Source of the DNA: Epiperipatus broadwayi
Lineage: Eukaryota > Onychophora > Udeonychophora > Euonychophora > Peripatidae
Direction of reading: 5' to 3'
NCBI GenBank assembly: GCA_028023455.1
Contig: JAQFVV010012491.1
Span: 851,501-915,500, forward strand
Length of the DNA: 64,000 bases
Part shown: piece by piece, positions 42,460 to 54,400 of the stretch
Numbering within the stretch: the stretch's first letter is position 1
How the letters are laid out: each line of letters begins with the position of its first letter
The notes under the pieces: model-generated
Database searches by the model: none
Seen by the model: the letters and a program-made list of their open reading frames with translations, nothing else
Told to the model about the DNA's origin: nothing
Translations under genes and position numbers: made by a program

Positions 42460-45400
42460 GATGATGATGATGATGATGATGATGTTTCAAATCAAACTTT
42501 ATTGTTTGTAAAGACTTACATTGTTAAAGATATATGGTTAAAAACTACATAGCTTTAGAACAAACAGATAGATATTATTGGTACATTGTTAGACACGTGT
42601 CTGATAAATGTAAATTTGTAAACTGTGTATTTGCCTATGGTTCTATTTCATTATCTGAAGGTTTAGTTCATCAGTTTAAAATATATTTTGATTGAATTAA
42701 ATATATCCTTTGGACTATTTAATACACAGATGTAGTGGTTAAAAATTGTTGTAAATGAGATATGTGACAAAAAAATGTTCTTGTTACAGAAAGTCATTTA
42801 GTTGTTTGAGGTTATGGTCTGTCTCAAGTTTTTAATAGTGGCCATATAACAGCAAAAATATCTAGGTGTGCAATTTTTCAATCTCTGGCCTTCAGTTGTT
42901 CAAGCTTATTAGAGAATGTGACTGGGTGCATTCTGGTATAGTTTCCAAGGCAGAAAGTACATTTGGTACACCACAAAGTATATAAACAAAAAGTTGTGGC
43001 ACAAGGTGCTGGTATTGAACCTTTCTATTAGGTTATCAAGTGTGATGTTATTTTGTCTATATGTGTTAATCATAATTTTTCTGGCATTTGTCTGAGCTGT
43101 GCAGGTGTAGAATAGGTGCTGTTGTGTTTTTTCTTCCCTGTGGCACAAGGAATAAAAAGCATCAATTTTGGTGTAAAAACCTGCTGTATTTAAGGAAATA
43201 GAAAATAGGTAGAGCATGAAGATTTAGTCTTAAGAGAAAATTCAAAAATTTGGGTTCCAATGACCATTTTTTGAATTACTGCATCAACTGACTGTTGTTT
43301 ATATTTAGCATTGGTGACAGAATCAATAATTAGGTCTGGGTACAACATATTATAAATGCTCCAATAGGTATATCTACCAACACCCAAAAAAAGACAACTG
43401 ATCATAAATGCTTTGGAATTGGCTCACGAGTAAAGATAAATATCCATGCAAAGATGGTGGTCAGTCTGTGGGTGTTATTTGAAGAATGCATTTGAAAACT
43501 GGAAAACTTCTTATCAGTGCAGCTAGGTGATTAATACTTTTTTGTTTGTGAAAAATTTGAATGGAGTGAAAGACTTAATCCATTTCTGTTAAGACTAAGT
43601 CATTTTACAGAGATGGAAACTACTTTTCTGCATCATAATAGCTTGCTACAGAGTGAGTAAATGGATGAAGTGAAAGATTTAGTGAAGTTTATGATTGGTG
43701 AGAAATAGGTTACTTTTGTAGTTATAAGCTGATTGAAAAGGCATATTTTTGCATATAACAAGAGGTAGATTTTGGAGAGAGAAATGATTATGCATTCAGT
43801 ATCATCTTTTAGTTTTTTCTGTATCTTTTGTCTCATTCCAAAGGATCCTAGGTAGAAATGAAATCCAAGGAAATTAATTGGTTTACCATGATAAATTGGC
43901 ATATCTATCTTGCCAGTGTAAATAAACCAAGCTGATGTTTTATTAATGTTGATCTTGAGATTAAATTTGAAGATGAATTCATTAAATATTTTTTCCTGAG
44001 TAGGTAGTTGTTTTTGGAGGTAAAAAAAAAACCAGTGATGTCATTCATGTATGCAATACATGGTATATATAGTCCAGTTTGTGGAATTTGAATTCTGTGT
44101 AATTTTTGTTGTATCTTGTTTATGAGAGAGTTAGTATAGAACATGAATAATAAAGGCTGAGTGGAGATCCTTTGAGATGTGGATTGGTGAAAAGAAAATG
44201 AAGTTGATGTTTTACCATTGATTGTAATATGGATTTCATGACTAAGGAATAGGTTGGTTAGTAGATATAAGAGAGAATGGGGTATTTTGGTCTCTGCAAG
44301 TGTCTAAATTAAAATTTCAATAGGAACTGAGTCAAAAGCAGCCTCAGTGTCAATTTGAACAGCCATTGGAGCATATTTTTTGCTCTTAAAATAAATTTAC
44401 AATGGTTTTGAAAAAGAGAGCAGCTCGGCTTGTTGAGGATCCTTTTTTGCATGTTGCATTGGTGATAATAGAGGAAGGAGATATGGTTTGATTTTATATT
44501 TTAGAACCTTTTCTAGGATTTTAATACCAAGGTGTTCCATGCAGATTGGTTGTAGGTTAGATAGATTGGATATTGAAACTTGTTTTTATGTTAAATTGAA
44601 CTAAGGAGATTGGACATAGATCTTTTATGCTATATAACCTTTGTGATAGATCATTTGCTAAATAACATAGATATGTGATGGTAAACTGACTGAGAATATA
44701 AATTTAGGGATTCCACATGGCCCTGGATGACAAAAGTTTGGCATTGTGATTAGCTTCAGCAAGAAATCGGTAGCATGGAATGGTTTATCTAACTCTGGTT
44801 GGCCAAAGAGATTTTCAGGTGTGCGAAGGCATAATGTGACTGCAACTTTTGTTTGAAATATTTATATATTGGTTCTATCATATTATGTCTAGGTTTTGTG
44901 ATTTCCTGATTTCAAGCACTTGTGGAACTCTGGTAGTGAAAGGATATCCCAGGGCCCATCTAATGTACCCTCGTGTCCAGACATATTGTTTTGTTAGACA
45001 GATTTTGTTCTTTATTGTGGCAAGAAGTTGATTATTTGAAAAAAAAAGTAAGCTTGCTTAAAAATTGTCAGCTATATAAAAATATTTTGAGTTTTACCAG
45101 GATTTAACCATAATTTTTGGTCATCGGTAGCAGGTGGATATTCTAATTGCTATACTCATTGAGTTTTCTGTGTGCTGTAATTATATTCATATTAAATTTA
45201 TATAGATAAAGAAAATAACCTTACTATACTTGAGTTGCATACAATCCTGCTAATTTATGCATTATTTTGGACAACTATATTTAACAGGACATTAATTTAT
45301 ATAAAGATGCCCCTGTTTTCCTTAAAAGCATTATGTTTATCATTAGTCCAAACTTACGGAAAAACATGAGTTTCAACCATAATAACAAAATAAATCATTT

Positions 45401-48400
45401 TGAAAATATGGAGCAATAAAGAAATTAAATCCAAATTTTAATAAGACGAAAAATGTAATAAATGAACTAATAACATAAATGTATGATTTTGTTATTTGCA
45501 TGTTAAATATAAAATTATATTAAAATAACTAATTTAATTCTTTAGCATAAAACTATGAATGGGGATCTATATTTCAAATCTTATAATTAATAATTCTAAA
45601 TATTTAAAAAAGTTTAATTATTACTTTCTAGTAGCAGATTAGCTTTTAGAATGTCTAAATAAATACATGAACAAATTTATAGATGGTATAATTGTATATA
45701 CAAGCAATTTAAAATGCTGGGTAAAGAAGCTGTTAATGGTAAGAAAAACAATCAAAGTAAATTAGTGCAGGCCTAGCTCTTTCGAGGTTTTGTCCCTCAT
45801 ATTCATGGCCAAAACAGATTAGCAAGTAGTAAACTTTACCAAAATATAATAAATCATGCATAATTAAAATGTAATAGAGTCGTGTCATATATGATTTTAT
45901 AGTAAAATTATTTTCTTCACTTGGACAAATAAATTTAATATATTGTCTTTGCAGAGAAAATAAGTGATTTCCACAATAATTTTAAACAGGCTATAATTAT
46001 TTGACTGGCAGTAAAATTAAATATAAAATTAGAATAAGTTGAAGCAAAAAACGATTAATTTCAATCATTATCATCTGAAATCATTGGCTAAGTAACTGTA
46101 GCTATATGATGCATGCTTCAACTATGCTAATTTGATATGTTTTTTTTTTTTTAAATATAAAATCTAAACATTTATAAATTAACTTATGTTACCTGTCAAT
46201 ATTTTATGAGTTTTTTTCTTATTTGAGTCTTGCGCATCATCAAAAATTATGATATTTAATTTGAATTGTAAACATCTATAGACAGATAACTAACTAACTT
46301 CCAATTCATTAGAAACAGGTGTTAGTTTTTTAATTATATAATGAGATGCAACATCTAATAGTACTTTTTAAAAAAGTTAAATTTTTAATAATTGATTATA
46401 TGGTTTTATTGTAACTTTTTTAAAAAGTGAGAGAAATAAAAAGTCGCTGACTGATTGGAAGAAAATAAATTACTCAAGTTTGTATTACATTAACGTCTCT
46501 GTAGGCTAAAATCTAAGCAACATAAATCATTAAAATATGGAGAAAATATCTTATTAGTTTTAACATACTTTTTAAAATCATTGTAATATTTAAATTAATT
46601 ACAACATTACACATATTTATTTATTTTAATTGTCATGCTTACAGGTTCATGTGTAGCTGCAGTGGTTGGTTTAACTATGCCTCGCTACTGTTTGTTTGGT
46701 GACACTATCAATACTGCTTCAAGAATGGAAACCTATGGATTACGTAATTTAGTTTTATGTATAATTTTTGACGTCAACAATATATGTTGATGTAGTAGAT
46801 ATATAGGGTGACTCTTAATCCTGAATTAAATATAAATAAAGTTTTTTATATTTATATATTGTATTTATGCAATTTTTTAAAATAAAATATAAGGTGTTCA
46901 AGTGTCAAATATGTACTTTTACAAACTAAAACTTTTGCGTTCTCGAGGATAAAACCTGAATAGGTTGAAATTTAACAAATCGTTTGCGGTGTTTGTTTTT
47001 AAAAAAGAACGTCAAGAAAACATAATATATATATATTAATAGTGAGATATCTGAGATGCAACAGTTACATTTATCTTCTAACTTTGATTTTTAGAAATAC
47101 TATTTAATAAAAACATCAAGGATACAAAATAATTTATTTTTTAATTTCCAGACTTATTTAATAACCTATATACATATACATATTTCTGACATTAAAAATG
47201 TATTCTAAATTTGATTAGCAAAATGGGGGGGTAGAAATAAAGTTACAACATTTTTCTCTATTTGCCAAAATATTTTGTGTATTGCATAGTTATGTTTAAA
47301 TGATCCTCATGCCTTTTGATTATATATCAGTGTTATTTTGTTATTGTTTGATTATATTGTTTTTATTAAAAAAAGTAATACACCGGAAGCTATAAATTTC
47401 TTATTTTGTTACTAAATTTACATTAACCACACAAGAATTTAATTTTCTTACCTAAAATAAGTATCTACATTTATTTAGCCATTTCTATTTTAAATCAATA
47501 TTTATATAAAAATGATAGTATTTTCAGGACTTTTTTTATTCAATTCATTCTTTAATTCGCCCTCATCACATCTGGGATTCTGTGCTGGTGAATGGTTGAG
47601 ATATGTTGCCGAATGTGAAATATACGTATATTGAAAGATTTCATAGCACTATAGCAGTTTATTTGTTTGCTATGGCTAGAGCCTTTATTCAAAATCCAGA
47701 CTAGAGTATTTTTTTCAGGCTTTAATCTAATTTTACATTTTTTTTTTCATGTAATTTGTCTATATTCAATGCATCTAACTAGTAAATTGAAATCTAGCTA
47801 TTCTTAGCTAAAAAATAAAATAATGATCAAGCGTTGGTGGTTGAGAGGTCAGCACAGCAGCCTTACAAGAAGTTGTCCTGGGTTAGCGGGTTCGCTTTCC
47901 GGTTGATGCTATGACACATGAAAAAAAAAATAATGATGAAATCTGCTCAAATCCTCATCACTAAGCAATTGAAAAACATGAAAAGTAATAATTTTTTTTT
48001 TATCATTCTTTTACTATGGGCTGTTGGAGAATATTTTGCTCTGCAGAGGTTGGTTTGAATACTGTTTACCGTTAATAATAAATTATTTACGTTATAAATA
48101 AAACTAATTTTAATTGAACCAAATCATAAGTTTTGTTATTTCAAAATTAAGTTTATATTACGTAAGTTGAGCATTCATCAAATAATTAAAACAATTTCAT
48201 TATAATTCATCTATGAAATAATTTTTTTTTTTACATAAATTTTTTTTATAAAGCCTCTAATTTGCTTTTATAAGTAGAAATTTTGAAATATTAGGGATAA
48301 GAGTTTTAGCCGAGTTATAACTTTTTAAACCTTTCATCTTGTCAAACTTTGAGTTTTATTTGGTGAAAAAAATGACTTCAATATCATGAATTATAAACTA

Positions 48401-51400
48401 TATTAATATTTCTTTATGAAAATATTTTTGAAATTTAATATTTGGTTAGAAATTCAATTGCTGAAAATTAAAAGAGTGGTACTAAAAAGAGACATTTTGA
48501 TATAAACAGCATAAAAAGATAAAGCAGTTGTTAAATCTCCTATCCCCAATCGAGTTTTTCCAAAAAATTTTCATAGAAGAACAATGAAGCAAAAGCATTA
48601 CATCCCAGTTTTTTAACTCTTGTTTTACTCTTTATCTAAAATTAGTTACATCTCATTTACTAATCAACATAAGATGGTTACTTTGATTGGCTATTGGCTA
48701 GATATCTAAACAAAACCGTGATTGTAATCTAAAATTTAAATATTTGTCTGATCCAGATTCAAATTCAACATACCAGACACAATGTGTTACTACATCACCA
48801 AATGATATATTGTTTAGGGGTTTATAGTTTAAACACTGGAAGTAACAAAATTGGGTTATGCCCCATGTATTTTAAGCTTCCGTTTGACACTCCACCACTA
48901 AATGGTGACAATTGAACATCATAAGAATATAAAAATCTTGTTAAAATTTGTGACATGAATTTTAAGCATTGACATACTGGAATAAAAATGGCAAATAACA
49001 AAAGACAGGCATTAAATAATGATGAGCAATTAGTTGATTTGTTGTAATATCTTATTGCTTGATTTGTCTTGATGGCTGAAGTGGCCACTTTTTCTAAATT
49101 GCTTACATTGAAAATCTTCCATCCCAACCATTTTTATCCTTAATCAGCAACTGAACCAAGAACTTTTACCCAATAATAAACTAGTTTTATTACTGAAATG
49201 AAAATTCAGAAATGTTATAAAAAATATACACTTACTATTAAAAATTGATCAAATATGTTGGGCACTAAAATAAAATCAGACAATTGTTTTCAAATATTTT
49301 AAAATTATAAATTTGCATGCTATTCCACTTTTTAAAATGCATGCAGCCATATATATTATTTTGGCATCAACAATCAAAATCTACTTATATCGTTTTTGTC
49401 CTAATGGCATATTTTCCCCTGTGAATTTCATGTCACTGTTGTATTTAATTATGTTTTAATTCTCTTTAAATCTCATGATTTTAAAAATTTTTAATGAACA
49501 TTTGGTATTTATAATCACTTAAAAGCTTTTAAATTCTTAAATTACATCTCCATTCAGTATTTACATAAACTTGTTTATTTTCATGCTTACATCAGAGATG
49601 ACAATATGCTATTTAGAAGCTGCAATTTTAACTAGTAGTCATTCGTTAGACTAGAAATTATCCACTTAATAAATAATATTTCTATAGTGTAATTTCCACC
49701 ATACCATTCCTACCTTGTGTGAAAATGGTTTAGTGAAAATTATACTACAGAAATATTATTCTTTAAATGGATAATCGCTAGTATAATAAATGATTAATAA
49801 AAAAATGATATACTTCTATTAAGTGATTTGGCTCAAACTTATGAGGGCAGTAAGTTTAACACTCTTATCAATTGGACTATAGTAATTAGCTACCTATATA
49901 TACTGAATAATGATAAAGATATTATAAGAGATTGTGATCTGAGTCAAATGATGAATGCTGGTTCAGCATGAAATGTTCATCTTGTGGTTCATACATCTTT
50001 TTTACCTGTCTTTGGTCATATATTTATTATTACCCCCCATCTACAAGGTATTAAAAACAGATAAAAACCAGTCCCTACCTTGTGTGAGAATGGTGTAGTG
50101 GAAATTATACTACAGAAATATTATTCATTAATCTGTCTCTTTGTTTACAAATGATAAAATAATGAAGATTCTGACTTTATGCATAATATATTCTTGAGTA
50201 ATGTGGTCTTACTACAAACTCATGATAAAAGTCTTGTTTGTATCCTTTGTAATTTTATTTATTTAACATTCTTACCTAGAAAAAATATTTCTATTCATTA
50301 TTATGCATTTAATCATAAATTTAAAATATTTCTTTTACAAAAAATAAATAGGTAATTATAGGGGATTTGAACACAGACTTTCAAGTTCCTTTCAGTCATT
50401 CACTCCATCTTATATAACCCATGTACAGATCAAATACATGGCAAAAAAAGATAAACGATCTTTATATATATTTCATGCTGAACCAGCACTCATTGGTTGG
50501 CCCGGATCATCATTTCCCACACATATATACAAACAGTGTTCAGTTTATACTAAGACAGTATATCTTCAAACTTTACTTGTGTTCAAAAAGTAAAAATGAT
50601 AAATCTAATGTTAATACTATATTAAAATCTTACGTAATCTTCAGACTTCTGTTTGAATAATTAGGCTTTATTTTAGACAAAGAAATTATGAGTTTTTGTT
50701 TTAATAGTAAGCAAACATAAATTAACTGTCCAGAATTGATTAATAGTTTGAGTAATATTAAAGGAAGAGTAGGAATAGTTGGATTATTAACAAGATTTAC
50801 AATATGTATATGTTAGATAGGATATGTTCTATAAATAAGAGGTTGAAAAAAATTATGTGAGAAAAATAATGTTATGTTTATTGATGTATGTTTTTTTATT
50901 AGTAAGAGAGAGAGTTGTATAGTAAAGATGGATTCCACTTAGCAAAACAAGGAAGTGAAGTATTTGGAAGTTTGATTTGTAAAGAGTATTATAGTTCAGG
51001 AAACTTATAAAGGGGATAGAGTTTAAATTGCAGTATTATCAAAAAGAAAAATAATGGATGGGATGTGAGAAATAAACAAAGGGTAACTGATTTGGATATA
51101 AATGTAAATGTGGAAAGGGAATGGGTCTGTAAAATTAATGGTCAGCTTACAAATAAATGGAGAAGAAAGAGACAAGAAAATGTATAAAGAGGTAGTTAGA
51201 AAAGAAGTTGTTAAAATGGGATATTTGAATATACAAGATTGTAAAAGACCAAAAAAAGTGACTGGAATTAAATAAAGCAGATAAAAATAAAGAGCTTGAG
51301 ATATTAGCAGAAGTTAAAACTCATCTAAGAAAAGAAAAAGAACCTATACTGGAAAACATGATATGGTGGGGCATAAATAAACAAGAAAAAGAAAAAAGGG

Positions 51401-54400
51401 GTGGTAATATAGCAGTTATGTCAAAAAAATATTCAAATACTGTTAAGTGTCAAGAACATTATGGCTTGAGATAAGGTTAGGAAGACAAGAATGAATGGTG
51501 GCTATAGTGTATATAGCCATTGGAGATAGTCAAACTATAATGGAGTGGAACAGTAGCATATATCAATACCTGGTTAAAGATATACAGAGTTTCAAAAAAA
51601 AAAGGGGGGGGGGATAATGGTTATAGGGGATATGAATGGGCATATTGAAGAAATTGATGATATAGATAACAAGAATGAATAACGTTTGAAGAATTTTTGT
51701 CAGAGAGTGAATTTGAGCATTGGAAATTTATCAAATATTTATGAGGGACAATACCCATGGTATAGAAATAATATATTTCACACACTAGATTATGTATTAG
51801 TATAAAAAGAGGCAATGAATAAAGTACAGAAAATTAAAGGGTTGATAATGAAGAGAGAGAGTATGTAATAGTGATCATAAATTCTTTATAATAGAAATGA
51901 TTAGCAATGTGATGGAAAATAATAATAAAAGTAGAAAGAATAAAGAAAGATGTGGATGGAGAGAATGATAAAAATAAGTTAGAAGAATATAAAATAAAAG
52001 TAGAAGAAATCATGGAAGAGTTTATTGGGGATAAATATAAGGACTGATGTGGTGGAGTAGAAAAAGTGGCAAATAGGGTTATAGGTGAGAATATTCAGAA
52101 GGATAAAAGGTAATAGAATAGTAAGAATTAGTAAAAGTGTAAAAGAGAGGGGGAAAGTATGCAGAGAATATAAATGTTTATTAAAAACCTTTAAAGTGAA
52201 AATGAAGTTAATATTAAATCAGAAAAGTATTTTAAAAAAATAGTTGGCTAAAATAGATAATTATATAGAGAGAATGAAATTAAATAGAAAATTGTTGGAG
52301 AATATTAATAAAAGTAAAAGAGATGGGGGTAAAAAAATTTGGAAATATATTAAAAGAAGTGTGTATGTGAGAGAGAAGTCATATTAGTAGATGATGAGAA
52401 AATAGTGTGTAGTCCTAGAGAAAAAGTGGAGTCAATCTTAAATAATTATATAATGGATATTAAAAAAATGTTAGATGTGAAGAACAGAGTGCTAACGAAC
52501 ATAAAAGCTTATAGTAATGAAAATATTAAATTTACAGAAAATTAATTGAATGAGTCAGGAAGAAATTGAAAAGTGAAAAGGCAAGAGGTTTAGATAGATG
52601 GGCAGCAGAGATGATGATGAATTTAAGAAAATAGGGCAAAATTAAATATATTATCATGTTTTAATAAGATGGCACAGAAGAAAGAATTTCCAGATAGCTA
52701 TAATAATACAAGAGTAAGGCTACTATTTAAAGAAAATGGTAATGATCATAGAAAGTTGAACAATTATAAACTGATTAAGGTAACATCAGTGTTATATAAA
52801 GCTTTTGCATATATGGTATCTGGAAGAGTGATAAAATGGATGGAAGAAAATAATATAATGGGAGAAATGCAAGTTTTTGATTGGATAGGTGCATAAGAGA
52901 TAGTTTATTTGTGGTCATACAACTTATAAATATGAGTAGGAATACATGTAGCTAGTTATATATGGTCTTCATAGATATAGAGAAGACATATGATAGAGTA
53001 AATAGAAATAGATTATTGTAAGTTTAGTAAATTTGGGAATAAATAGAGCTTTAGTGGATCTTATTAAGAGGAAATTTAGAATTGGTTGGAGATAAAAACG
53101 AGATGGAACTAAGACAAAGATGCTCTATGTCACCTATTTTGTTTTTGTTATATTTGAGAGAAATGAAGAGAGCAACAGAGGCTAAAAAGAGGGGTGTAGA
53201 TACCATTAATAAATGGCAAGGGAGGGTATATATTATCAGGTCTTTTATTTGCTGATGATATCTTCTTATGCACAGAAAATAGGGAAGATATGGAAGTTAT
53301 GCTGAAGACCAGTGCAAGGATGGATAAAGAGATGGGAATAAATTTAGTGAAGAAAAATCAAAAGTAATGATGATAAATGCTGGGGAAAGAAAGAAAAATT
53401 TTATTGTGGGATATAAAGTTAAATGTCGAGAATAGGTATAAGTAATAATATTAAGGCTGTAACCTTAGCAACAAGCGTCTGAAAAAATTCACCACTAAGG
53501 ACCTCTGTAGATCTTGAAAACACATGCTACGCTATGTAGTAAATTGTAAGATTTCGCAAGTATCAATGTGTTATAAGAATTGTGGACTTAATTAGTGAAG
53601 TATGGAATAACTTCACACTCTTAGATCAAAACACTTCTGCTTCACCTATTTATATATAAAAGTAGGTCGAAGTAAAGAAGGATTCTCTCTTTTCTTCATA
53701 GCGTAGCATGTGTTTTCAAGATCTACAGAGGTCCTTAGCTGTGAATTTTTCAGATGCTTGTTGCTAAGGTTACAGCCTTAATATTATTACTTATATAATA
53801 AATGAGCGTTTAATAAAAATATTTATAATTACAACTTTAAATTATCGTAATAGATTTCTTACTGTAAGATCTTTTCATTGACTTGTAGTAAATTGTAAGA
53901 TTTCGCAAGTATCAATGTGTTATAAGAATTGTGGACTTAATTAGTGAAGTATGGAATAACTTCACACTCTTAGATCAAAACACTTCTGCTTCACCTATTT
54001 ATATATAAAGTAGGTCGAAGTAAAGAAGGATTCTCTCTTTTCTTCATAGCGTAGCAGTGTTTTCAAGATCTACAGAGGTCCTTAGTGGTGAATTTTTCAG
54101 ACGCTTGTTGCTAAGGTTACAGCCTTAATATTATTACTTATATAATAAATGAGCGTTTAATAAAAATATTTATAATTACAACTTTAAATTATCGTAATAG
54201 ATTTCTTACTGTAAGATCTTTTCATTGACTTGTAGTAAATTGTAAGATTTCGCAAGTATCAATGTGTTATAAGAATTGTGGACTTAATTAATGAAGTATG
54301 GAATAACTTCACACTCTTAGATCAAAACACTTCTGCTTCACCTATTTATATATAAAAGTAGGTCGAAGTAAAGAAGGATCTCTCTTTCTTCATAGCGTAG

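Noticed and set aside
48822-49127. 101-codon minus-strand frame
   Set aside because: No recognisable domain and no splice or promoter support; a chance frame or old repeat within intron 5.
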